From positions 42,782,745 to 42,846,744 of the forward strand of contig NW_024609837.1 in assembly GCF_016920785.2 (NCBI RefSeq): DNA of 64,000 nt. Reading direction: 5' to 3'. The notes beneath the pieces were generated by a model that saw only the letters and a program-made list of their open reading frames with translations, ran no database searches and was not told the origin of the DNA. Shown piece after piece: positions 34,655 to 45,205 of the stretch. The translations under genes and the position numbers were made by a program. Source of the stretch: Ixodes scapularis (taxonomy: Eukaryota > Arthropoda > Arachnida > Ixodida > Ixodidae). The stretch's first letter is position 1. Each line of letters begins with the position of its first letter.

Positions 34655-34812
34655 CGACAGCTTAAGGAACGCGGGGCGTGGCGAGTCCCGAGCCCGCAGC
34701 CAATCAGATTACGGCATAATCGAATACAAACGCCAAAGAACCCATGAAGATGCAAGAAACGCGAACACAATAGGCTACACCCTGCGTTTTTGAGCTATAT
34801 AAGTGACTATGC
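34655..34812. repeat. Foldback/MITE family B, copy 3
   Basis: It contains GACAGCTTAAGGAACGCGGGGC, GGCGAGTCCCGAG, GCAGCCAATCAGATTACGGC and ends ACACCCTGCGTTTTTGAG, which recur in the copy at 48440-48580. It lies 170 bp from a family A element. Confidence 0.6.
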
Positions 34813-34977
34813 GGGTAGAAACTGGGGAGAGGAGACGAGAGACGAACATCTAAGTGCTTGTTAAGAGGGAAGCTTGGGCGACCTGGTAATTAAATAGTAT
34901 CCAGAAACAGCGTAACAAAAACAAGGACAAAAAAAAGGAAACGGACAGAAGGTCAAACAAAAGGCAATACGAAGTTC

Positions 34978-35175
34978 AAGTTCGTCTGCTTCTCTTGCAG
35001 ATGTTGTGGTGACGTCAGAACGCCGAGCTCTGGTTGGCTCTGACTGAAAGATAGTGGATAAACCTGAAGGCAAGCTTGAAGTGTACCCACTGTCATTCAG
35101 TCAGAGCCAATCAGAGCTAGGTGTTCTCACTTCACCACAACACACGCAAAAGAAGCAGACGAACTTCCGCTCCGC
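34978..35175. repeat. Foldback family A, copy 2
   Basis: GTTCGTCTGCTTCTCTTGCAG, GTGGTGACGTCAGAACGCCG and AGCTCTGGTTGGCTCTGACT pair with AGTCAGAGCCAATCAGAGCT, TTCACCACAAC and AAGAAGCAGACGAACTTCCG. The centre is the usual GATAGTGG/CCACTGTC pair. It is non-coding. Confidence 0.8.
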
Positions 35176-36268
35176 ATACAACCTAGAAGACAAGGACCAT
35201 GCATGAGGTCATCGTAGGTGGATCCCCGACGCGTCCCAAGTGGCAAGCGGGCTGAAGCTCGCTCCTCACGAAAGATCTATTGGGCCAGGGCGTATTATAC
35301 GCACCTTCCAATGAATTTCAGCGGACGCGGAATACGGACTATCCAGCGCTTTGAACGTGACACGCGACTGCGCGCAACGTAACCTACAGCGCCTCTCTTG
35401 AAGGACTCAAGAGTGACACTCACACGACCTTGGACTGGCTTCGACGGGTCATAGCGTTTTCCCCGGTCCATCGTAAGCTGAAACGGACTGTAGCGATCGA
35501 AGCGCCAGCAGCGATACAGCGACCGTGGTGCAGCACAGTCGGTCCCGACTGTTTCTGACAGAGGAATAATCGGTACTTTTGTTTACAAACTTTTTCCTCT
35601 TTTTTGATGCAGCGCCATTTTATTGCGTCCGCACGAACGTTTCCGTAATCTCAACCCAAGACGAAGCGGTCAGAAACGAGATGCAGCAACAAACGTTTAG
35701 AGAGAAAAGGAAAGTTGCCCCCTTTTTCTACAGACACATATACAAACACACACACACATATATATGTACACACATAGAAACAAACTCTGGAAGCCCATCA
35801 GCGCTGCCCTATGCATCCGAGAATCCCGTAAGAAACAAAGTAAACGAAGCGGAATGAAAAATGATGCGAGCGATCCCCACCCGTTCGTTCGGCCTCGCCT
35901 TGCATCTTTGGTTTCCCGCTTGATACGATTTCGGGAATGCCCGTCGTTTGCCCTCTTTCCCCCTTTTTCTTCACAATTTCCCAGTTCCCGTTTTCGTCTC
36001 TCTTCTTTTTGTTCTCCCGTTTTCTTTTTTGATTGCTGTTATTTCTTTCTCCCCGTCTCCGCAGTTCACTGATCCAATCCGGAATATTCCTGTACACATC
36101 TTATTTCTACTTTACTTCATAACGTTTCTTGTACTCGTATATTCCCTTTTTCCTTTTGTTATGTTGTTTTCACTCGTTTCCATTTCCGCGTGCATCGGCC
36201 CTACACTATCCTTAACAGGACACTTGAGCACAGCGTTTGATAGGATTTGCCCGCGTAGCGACGTTTTT
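35176..36268. other. No gene recognised
   Basis: Intron sequence with an (AC)n/(AT)n microsatellite near 35742-35765 and a pyrimidine-rich stretch at about 35890-36065. Open frames have no domain. Confidence 0.4.
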
Positions 36269-36271
36269 AAA

Positions 36272-36480
36272 AGTAGTTACGCGGGAAACGTCTGCGTCAA
36301 TACACTCACCGCATGCAAACGGAAAACACGGAATACTGACATTTTAGTGAAAAACCCGAGACTGAGGTATTGACAGACGACGACGAGGAAGAGAAGGAGT
36401 AGTTACGCGGGAAACGTCTGCGTTTCCTCTTCCTCACCGTCGTCTGTCAATACCTCAGTCTCGGGTTTTTCACTAAAATG
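36272..36480. repeat. 43-bp perfect inverted repeat overlapping 26-bp direct repeats
   Basis: Arms 36340-36382 and 36438-36480 are exact reverse complements (start CATTTTAGTGAAAAACCCGA). A 26-bp sequence (AGTAGTTACGCGGGAAACGT...) occurs at 36272-36297 and again at 36398-36423, inside the loop. The perfect identity suggests a recent event, such as template switching, rather than an old element. Confidence 0.85.
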
Positions 36481-36609
36481 TTTGGTATACACCGGCTCAC
36501 TTACGCTCTTACGTTCTGCTCATGAATACTGACCAAACTTCCAAGATTACGCGCAAGAAAGCTATCATAAAAAAAAATACTACAATCTAGCTTTTTTCGG
36601 GGCTTGGAA

Positions 36610-36800
36610 TATATAGTGTGTTTCAAGTCACCAGACTCGATCTAAAATGAACCGTAAAAATCGACGCCTGCACGTAGCCATCTAAACTTTTCGTCAAAGG
36701 TGTATTTCACAGGTCGGTTTTTTCTTGTAAAATTACAAAGCGTAGTTCTCTTTTAGTAAAAAATAGGGCCAAGAAACTTGCCAGGGTCTACGGCGGGCGG
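36610..36800 (-). repeat. Repeat family L, copy 1 (unoccupied transposon target)
   Basis: The reverse complement of this block matches 42405-42567 joined to 43751-43797. Shared pieces are CGCCGTAGA, GGCAAGTTTCTTGGCC, TACGCTTTGTAATTTTACAA, GTGCAGG, GTCGATTTTTAC and AGATCGAG with CTGGTGACTTG. It is uninterrupted here, with GTAAAAAT at 36654-36661 as the undivided target of the element at 42568-43750. Confidence 0.75.
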
Positions 36801-39800
36801 CGACCCAGACGACCAAGTCGAGTAGCAAGGTGTATTTGGGGTTCGTATTGATAGATGGCGTCGGGAGCAGCGTCTGAAGGTGCAGCAGACCAGCGAAATA
36901 TTAGCCCCGCGAAGTTTGCGTGGCGCCCCCTTACGGCAAACGGGGGTGACGTCACGGCGAGGAGAGAATTTTTCCCCGACTCGCCCTGTGGAGGCTGTGA
37001 CGATGCTAGCTGTCGGCGCGCTCGTTTCTATTTAATTTTTTTCTGGCGTGTTTTTCGTAGGAAGTATAAATGTTTATATGTTCCTTTATTGAGGTATGGC
37101 CTGTAGCCACAGGCAAACTTCAACCAACATGCATGGTTGACAGGGCAGGCAACGGATGAATCGCAGCTGGTATATGGAAATAAAGAAATATGGCCACAAT
37201 TGCAGGAGCATCACTATAGATTTACATCTCGCACTATAAATGCCACTGATGGTCTGAATGAATTGGCAGGTTACGTATACTATTTTTTTTTTTTTTTTGT
37301 ATTTCCGTTTTTAAACAAGATCGCCGAAGCAGAAAAGTTGCATGCTGCTCGAGCAACATGCTAAATACAGTCTGGGCCATGGGGAGAGAATCGCAAGTAA
37401 GACAGCCCAAGTGCAGGGGCAAAGTAAAACAAAAAACAAAAAAACAAGGAACATTTGTTATATACATTGCTCGCATTTGACCTTTGCTGGATTCGGATAG
37501 TATTTTAAAGGACTAGACGTGTATTTGTGGACTTGTTTATATCAACCCTCAAGTAATGCATAACAAACGTAAACGAATGTGTCTAGCTCATTATTAGTCC
37601 CAAGCTAAGCCCTAAAATTGAGATTTTACTTGAATCGAATCGTCCTGAAGCTAAAATACCAGAAGCTTTTCTCACGCAGACTGTCGCCCTTACAGGTTCC
37701 ACATTCTCTGCTACTAGTGCTGCATCTACCACTGGACAGATGTTCGAATGCTTGCTTTTAGTCCTGTTTTCCTCTGTTGTCAGAGAGTCCAGCTGTAGGG
37801 AATTTTGAGGCTGAGGAAGCTTTTGGAGACCTGCAGCAGTGTCTCTTTTAATTGGAAATGACAATTCAGACTAAACGGTGTATTTTCTGAATACCCAAGG
37901 ATGGAATAAAAATGTCAGGAAAGAGTATAAACATTCCAAATTACGGCACTATTGCTGTGCATATTTTGGGCAGTTCAATACATATCATACAGGCAACTGG
38001 GGGCAATTCGGCCGTCTTTGCTGCTACCATACAAACTAATTTCCAGTAATTGTGCATCTTCTAAGAAATATGCCTGCATACGTGTATAAACTATATAATT
38101 AATTCACGAAGAAGCTAGATTTATGTAAAACGATCCTGTTCCACGAGCACTTCAGAGATAATCAGACACAGGGCCTTTAAAACATCTATGAACCAGTTCA
38201 TGCAGAGTGGCAGCGCAAAGTCGGGGTCGCGAGCTAATTTGCCGACCATTCAAAGGCACATGATATAAATGCCACTTCAAATGCCTTGAAAGCGGGATGT
38301 ATAACCGTCCTAAATCATGAACATGCAAGGAACAGAATTCCAGCGTCTGAAACACTTGCGCCACCGCTTCACCGATCCCTCGCGAAATTGCCTTGTGTCG
38401 TGTGGACGGACGGGGAGGCTCATCGGCGGAATTGCCTCCGCCGATAGCTTTCGGGATTTGTAACCCAATTTTAAAGGGAAAAGGAACGAGCAGGCTTATA
38501 AAATGTACGGAAGCTGGTCAATATCGGCCTAACTCAACGTCTTGTACATCGGGTAAATGAAGTCCAGCTCCTCGAAGTGTTTGCGGCACACAACGCCAAA
38601 CCAGGAAACCGGTGCTGGGAAGCGAGCCGATGCGAGATCGCGGAGCGGAGTCATCGCCCTGACGTCACAGTACGCCTCACCCAATCAGGGCGCGGCGACC
38701 GCAGCGACGCTTGTGTTCGCTCTCGGGGCTAATAGCAGACGACACGCAGACGAAATCCGTTGGCAGCAAAAGTGCCACCGTTATGCAGACGCGTTTTTTT
38801 ACTTTAAGTTTTGCTTTTATTGTTCGCATTTATTTTTTAACCGAAGGTAGATTTCAAAAAGATTATATTCATTTTAATAAACCAAGGTGGTCGCGAGCCC
38901 TCGCGATAAGGAGGTAGCGCCATCTATCAATAGAATCGATTCGCCCAACCAGGGGGCGCTTCGAAATTGCGATGGTAGCGCCACCGCAGTACAACACATG
39001 GTCGTGTCGCGCCGGTCGTGCTCGTAGCGTTGCATTGGCGTCGCAGGTATTTCGAGCGTACGGTGAAGATTTAGAGAAGGATAGAAAGCGTGCGAGAAAT
39101 ATTTCTCATGGTGAGTCAAGAAACGATAGAGAAGCTTCAATAACACGCATCTTCCACCGAGAAAGCGGTTGATTTCCCCGCCAACGAGTCGGGTCCGCCT
39201 CGCAAGTACGACCGTGCCGGCCGTGCGGCGTCTACGAGATAACTTTACAGGTGAGCGGCACTTGTTTAAATTTTGCGCTGTAAAACATTGTGCCTTAAAG
39301 ATTACTGATCACAATGAACCACTGTTCTCGTGAGTCCTGTTAGACGACGTCGGGATACTATTTTTCGGTCGCTGAACCACCGGCAGACTACGTTCTCGCA
39401 CTAGAGGCTACGAGTGGGATAGCTTTTCGGGCTCGCCCACGTCGAAGAAATATTAACGTGTCGGGGATCGTGCGGGCATAGGGTGATAATTCCGGGAAGA
39501 GATAAGTCCCCCGCGTACAGTTGAGACTGCAGGTCCTCGCTGGGCTGGAGTCGCGGATCGGTGCGAGCATTGTGCCGACGCTCGTAATGTTATTAGTATT
39601 GTTGAACACGCGTCCTCATCAGCCTGCCTCAGCAGTAGGGAACTAAAACGCCAGGGCACGACCTGAACAAAGGCCTCGTAGATTTATTACCAGGTTTTTT
39701 TGTCCGACTTCACTGAGGCAGTAGGTTGCAGTTACTGGGGACCTGCTCCTGCTGATTAATGGTACTTTTTCTGCGAGTTTGAACAATAATGTGCTGCGAG

Positions 39801-41640
39801 ATTCTGTCAGAAAGAAGGGCGAAACAGTTGAAAACGAAAAGAGGCTAGCCTAGACTAAATCTCCAGCATAAATGTCTGCTATGCATATGACTGCACATAA
39901 TTTTAGTCGAATTTTCATGACAATGTTCAGTTGGATGGATTTATAAAAAAAACTTAATTTCTCTTTCAGGTTCAAGTTGTCCAGTCCACATGCAAGATTT
40001 TCAAATATTGGGTGGGGGCTTGATTCATACTTTACTGTGTGGGACATTTTAGGAGGAAAATGTTGTGTAGCAAAGAAAACACCAGTGACACATGATAGGT
40101 TGTCATTAGTAGAACAATTTTTATTTTCTGGAAAAATAATCCATGCCTGTCAGTGTTTCATTGCTGCTTCACTGAATAAAGTTTCTTTCGTGGCATGTTG
40201 GCATGTTTTCAAGCGTTTCCAGGAATGTACCGTATTTTCCGGGCTATGCTTTTAAAAATGAAAATTTTAGGCTGTGCGGACTATGCGGGATTTTTGTTTT
40301 TCAATATCGTTGATTATGACGAGACGGATTTTGTGAATGAAAGGGTATGTTAATGATAATTTATGTATAATACCAGCTTCTTTTTGCGCTAAGAAAGCAG
40401 ACATTTCTCAAGGTGTGCTGTCTATGAGAGGATATTCGTGACAACTAAGCACCAGGTGCAGACGATGCTCTGTATGTGTACAATGTAAGCAAAATCTATT
40501 TTTTACCCCAAATTTGCCCCTGTGGACTATAGTCTGGAAAATATGGTACAGCAGCATAATGCATCGCTTTCAGAAATGTTTTGTTGACAGTGAAAACGAT
40601 TTTTATTGAGTTTTGTCACAACCACGGGTAGGTAAACACACAACCTTGTGACAATATGAAAATTCTTCTCGTGCTCTTAACACGGTGACATTGGCGTAGA
40701 CTCGAAGTATGGCTGGCAGGACACTTGCAGATGATGTACACATCTCGAGAAGCAAGGACTGTCCAAGAAATTGTAGGGCCAAGAACCCCGACTATTTCAG
40801 AGATCTTGCATGGCAGATCAGCTGTTCAAGATATTCCAGATCGCACGAAAGATGTCTCCCAGTTCGTGAGAAAGCAGTCGTCACCTAAGCTTATCCATCT
40901 TTAGCCAAGCTATATTGAATCTTGGGGTACAGACTAAACCAAAACGTGCAACTCGAAGACGAAAGAGACTACAGAAGTTGCCAATGAACTAACGATACTT
41001 TTAACTGGCTAAGAACCGGGCACACATAGATAATGCAACATAGATGAGGAAAGGTCACCTGCATCTTCGAGCGAGGGAGTGAAAATTAATTTAAATTAAC
41101 TAAGAATCTTTCACGAGCAATTACAGGGTTGGTAGGTTTCCTGCAATTAGTCTTTATTAAACACCTCAGCTGGCATCTCGTCTAGTGACTTGTTGCAGGA
41201 TGAGCCTCAGCGTTGTCCTTGCAGGTGTTCACGAAGTGCACGTTGCAGATCCTCGCTGACGTTGGCGGAATCAAAACTGAACCGCCCCCACTGAAAAATA
41301 AGTCAATAATATAAGATCTCTGGTGTGATCAGCAGAAAATCGACACGAAATAATAGAAACTGTTATTGTCCCTTGCAAGTAAAAACATAATCAGGCTTTC
41401 TTTTTATTTTAAAAAGGAGGGGGGGGGGGGGGGGGCAGGCTGGTTGAGGCTGTTTGGAAGTGCATTCCTTGTGTGTGTTGTTTGGGAGGGGGGGGGGATG
41501 CATGTGTATATTATAGCGTCGTACATGATGGCTATAAACAGCTAAAGAAAACGGGAACAGCGATTAAGAAACACACACGGCAGAAGAAAGCTGCAATCGC
41601 ACCCTTTCAAAAGCCCCTCCCCTAGCTAGAAGTGTTCTGA
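36801..41640. other. HCN intron 2; no gene recognised
   Basis: Open frames (for example - strand 37583-37864 and 38152-38364) lack recognisable domains. CAACCAGGGGGCGCT at 38946-38960 and a GGTAGCGCCATCTATC at about 38913 match CTCF-like cores. G runs occur at about 41418-41436 and 41487-41497. Confidence 0.4.
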
Positions 41641-42400
41641 CAAAGTCAGAACGGCAGGCAGGGCGTCTCTTGTGAACGGCCGATCTCCAGCACGTCTTCG
41701 TTGCCCTTCGTTGCGATGTGGCTGCACGTGAACGCTCGATGGTCGCGAGATAGAAACCCTGTCGACGGTTCGAAGCTAGTGCTGGAGGAACTGAAGCTTC
41801 TCCCTGCCGTTCTCACCCTGCCAGTGATTGTAGTTGAAATATTCGTGCCAAAGGGATCCAACATCGCGACCGAAGCCCCGTCAAACACCTCGAGGGAAGC
41901 GACAGACGCGCACAAAAATCAGATATTCCGTCACGCAGGCACTGCCAACTGACTTTCCCGCGTTCGGTAGTGATTCTGTTTCTATTTTGACACCAATTCT
42001 ATTTAGTTTTTCCCGCGTATTTAGCAAAACTGATCTTCCAACGAACGAGAAACTTACTTTTGTCGGAGCACCGACGTGGTCCAGGCTTGGCGCCGTTCGA
42101 GTCTCGCACGGCTTTTCAGGGAAGCGGTAGAATTTTAAGGATCGACTACAACAACATCGGAGATTGTTGCTGCGATCAACAACGAGATGTTCGTGCTAGC
42201 CGGGCTTTTATATCGTCTCTATCGCAATGAATGTTATATCCGACCGCCTACGACGGAGAAGCGAGGCGAAAAACAACGAGCCACTCGGACTCGGGCGTCC
42301 CGCCAGGGGCTGGAATGGCGCTGTAGTCGGCGGCGAAACTTGAGCGCTTCGGTCCTATACGAACGCCAAACACACCCCGCTACTGGACCCCTGTCGTCTG
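41641..42400. other. Unrecognised open frames on both strands
   Basis: A + strand frame at 41701-41952 and a - strand frame at 41646-41915 overlap. Neither shows a domain, and the bias is compatible with a GC-richer repeat. No call is made. Confidence 0.25.
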
Positions 42401-42404
42401 CGTT

Positions 42405-42567
42405 GCTGCCCGCCGTAGATTTTGGCAAGTTTCTTGGCCTTGTTTTTTACAGAAAGAGAGCTACGCTTTGTAATTTTACAAGAAAAAACGGACCTGTGAA
42501 TTACACTTTTGAAGAAAAGTTTAGATTTCTACGTGCAGGCTACTGTAGTGCAGGCGTCGATTTTTAC
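42405..42567 (+). repeat. Repeat family L, copy 2, left part
   Basis: Inverted relative to 36610-36800 and interrupted after GTCGATTTTTAC by the element at 42568-43750. The homology resumes at 43751. Confidence 0.7.
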
Positions 42568-43750
42568 CATAGAGTTATTATAATGTACGCTAGAGGTTCA
42601 ACTGGCGCTAGTGTGCTGTTGCAAATTGAAGCAGACAGCAAGCAGTCCGAAATTGACTTCCGGTAATGCATTTCTACGGAAAAAAGCGAGTGCATTTCCT
42701 CTCTGCGCTCGATTATAAGAGCAAATATCACGAATAATTCGTACCTAGTAGGCATATTGGAACATTTCCCAGTCACGCAGATGAATAACTGGTCAGTTAC
42801 GGCGTTTTTATTTTAAAATCGTGGCATGCAAAACGTTGCTAAAACTTCTTCGTACATGTATGTATGCGCACTGCCGGACACTGTTAGCGCGAACACGGCG
42901 TCGGCGCTTTCCAGCATTGGGGATTTACGTGCCAAACGAACGAAGTACATGTGGAAAACCAAGTGAGACGGCAAGAACTATGCAGTAACACTGAATAAGT
43001 AACTGCTTGTGCTTGCAGACGATCAAAATAAATTGAAAGTCACGTAATATAGTCCGATTTGCAATAAATAAGTACTGCTTTATTCTTTCTGCTCATGAAT
43101 ATGTGCGAAGATGCTTGTTCTGTGTTCAAATCATCACCCGCACGCTCCAAATCTTTGAAAATAGGGGGAAGCCAAAGAACAGGTGCGCGATAAAAACTTC
43201 CCAACATAGGAAATAATAAGGAAACACACCTTTGTTAGCCCACGTACTTTATTCTTTACGTGTCTAACGTTTTTTTAATCACTCGTAAAGGTGCACGACG
43301 CGGTCATTTTCATACAGTGAGAGGACAGGCATACTACAATATATAAGCACCAACGAAATGCTGGCGAACTTTGAACACACTCCACATTCCTTTCGATCGT
43401 TATTTTGCTTAGAATCGTCGCGTTTCTACATACCTGCCATGGAACAAAGGTTTGGGCCTGAAATCTGGCGAAGTTTAACATCGTTCAGAAGTAAAGGAAA
43501 AATGTTGTAACTAAAGCTATTACACTTTCACAATATTAATAAAGGTACATACTATCCAGTACAACCGATATAACAAAAGTCATTGATATTATTTTCCGGC
43601 GACGAGACACAATTCACGCGCGTTTTCCCATAGGAATACACAGGAAAACTGGAAAAGTAGACTGCATGCTGTCTGCTTCAATTTGCAATCGGAAGTCCCG
43701 TAGACACTAGCGCCAGCTGAGCCTCTAGCGTTTATTATAATAACTCTATG
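42568..43750. mobile_element. Non-autonomous DNA transposon, 8-bp target duplication
   Basis: The ends are inverted repeats: CATAGAGTTATTATAATGTA at 42568 and, on the opposite strand from 43750, CATAGAGTTATTATAATAAA. They match over about 47 bp with four differences. The flanks are ATTTTTAC (42560-42567) and ATTTGTAC (43751-43758), an 8-bp target duplication with one later change. The uninterrupted target is present at 36654-36661 in repeat copy L1. Length 1183 bp. No transposase frame is visible inside, so it would depend on another element. An 8-bp duplication fits hAT, P or Merlin; a CA start fits hAT or P (P-element ends begin CATGATG). Internal subterminal segments (AAATTGAAGCAGACAGC) are also inverted, but displaced. 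Confidence 0.85.
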
Positions 43751-43797
43751 ATTTGTACGGTCCATTATAGATCGAGCCTGGTGACTTGGACCACCCT
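43751..43797 (+). repeat. Repeat family L, copy 2, right part
   Basis: It continues the interrupted repeat: GTACGGTCCATTATAGATCGAG and CTGGTGACTTGG, matching the complement of 36612-36655. Confidence 0.7.
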
Positions 43798-43964
43798 ATA
43801 AATTCATCCGTTCAGTATGGCTCCGCATTCATCCATCTAACCATACATTATGGACACAACTAGCAATGAATAGTAACGGCTTAGCAGCAAGAAATCATCA
43901 AACTTGAGTTTTTTAAACCACGGTGGAATAAATTGGCAAAATTTTCTCTGTCCGTCCATCCGTA

Positions 43965-44360
43965 CGTGCATTTCCCGATAAATTTAACGCAACTTCACGT
44001 GACCTATTCAAGAATTCAGTTTGCCCACTTAAATCACCGGGAAAATTGACGTCACAAGATATACAAACCAATTTCCCCGCTAAATTTAGCAGAAAAAAAA
44101 TTAATGTCACGTAACCTATACACCAAGTACTAAGTTTTCCCTTTAAATTTGGCGGGGAAATTCATTTCTCGCGACCTGATGTCACAAGGCCTACAAAAAC
44201 AAAAATTTAATATTTCCGGTAAATTTAGCGGTAAAATTGATGTCACGCGACCTGACGCCCCGTGACGGATTACACCAATATAGTTTCCCGCTAAATTTAG
44301 CGGGAAAATTGACAGACCTTTGTACCAAGCCAGTTTTCCCATTATATTTAGCGAAGAAAT
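43965..44360. repeat. Minisatellite with palindromic E2F-like core
   Basis: Six or more degenerate units of about 60 bp share TTTCCCGCTAAATTTAGC, GGGAAAATTGACGTCAC and (A/G)GACCTATACACCAA. At 44284-44307 the core forms a perfect 24-bp palindrome (TTTCCCGCTAAA and complement). TTTCCCGC is an E2F-type site, so the array repeats paired sites; function is unknown. Confidence 0.75.
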
Positions 44361-44589
44361 TCCTAAATATATCGGAGTGCATTATGTGTATTGTAGGACT
44401 TTAAAAATAAAGATCGCTGTCCATTTCTTTCTTCTTTTTTTTACATTTTATATTTATGGGTGGAGGAACTCTGCTTCAATAGCACGGCTGGCAACAATAC
44501 GTACCCTCCAAGAAATTTGGGGCGTCTATCTTTCCTGCAAAGCACTCGAGGAAGACAGTCGCTGCAATCTAAGGGAGGAAGCTCGGCGA

Positions 44590-44840
44590 ATAAGTCTACT
44601 CGTTTGCACCCCAAAAAAGAAAACACAAGTTTTGCGCTTTGTCGGAGGAGGAAGCGACGCTTTTGGCATTTGAACCGTGCACGTCTTGATAACATATATC
44701 TCGTCTAAATTGCACCTACTTATATCTTAGTACTCTACATAAATGGGGAAATTAGTAATGCTCTCCAAAGAGTTGGACCCTTTTTTTACCGCAGTTCTTC
44801 AGGTGAAAACAAGTATAGACTGAACATATGACCTAAGAAA
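44590..44840. repeat. Dispersed repeat family M, copy 2
   Basis: Same orientation as 22338-22635. It shares GAGGAAGCGACGCTTTTGGC, TGGGGAAATTAGTAATGCTC and CTTCAGGTGAAAACAAGTAT. It is non-coding. Confidence 0.6.
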
Positions 44841-45124
44841 AACTGGGCTGCGTTGCTGGACATGGTGAAACCTCATGATGAATGGCACATCTTCATGCGT
44901 AGGCACTACGGGCTTGTTAAGGTGGTATATCAAGTGAGTATTGTTGCTGACAATTCAGCGAGCGGTGAAAACGACAAAGAAAGCAACTTTTTTTTAGGCG
45001 TGAAAGTCACCCGCCTAAAAATTTCTGAACGCAATATTCCAGCTTCGTGATCCTTTCCACAACGGTTAAACTCGTTGCACATAAACCGACTAACGTAGAA
45101 GTTTGGGCTAGTAGGTATTTCATG

Positions 45125-45205
45125 ATTAAAAATTAAAACAGCGCCTTGTTCGTCTACCTTCTTGTTCTTGTCCGTGTCCTTGTGCTGTTTTACTTTTTAT
45201 ACATA
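45125..45205. repeat. Penelope-like terminus fragment
   Basis: ATTAAAACAGCGCCTTGTTC, CTTGTTCTTGTCCGTGTCCT and TGTGCTGTTTTACTTTTTAT resemble the ends of the element at 60.27-62.72 kb and the foldback at 28.75-28.97 kb. No coding sequence is adjacent. Confidence 0.45.

Noticed and set aside
37583..38364. Two - strand frames considered as a transposase fragment
   Set aside because: No catalytic motif or zinc finger could be identified.
41646..41952. Overlapping frames on both strands that read like protein
   Set aside because: No recognisable domain and no way to choose a strand; left as unassigned.
43965..44360. Origin of replication or enhancer made of E2F sites
   Set aside because: Motif repetition alone is explained by tandem duplication; no independent support.
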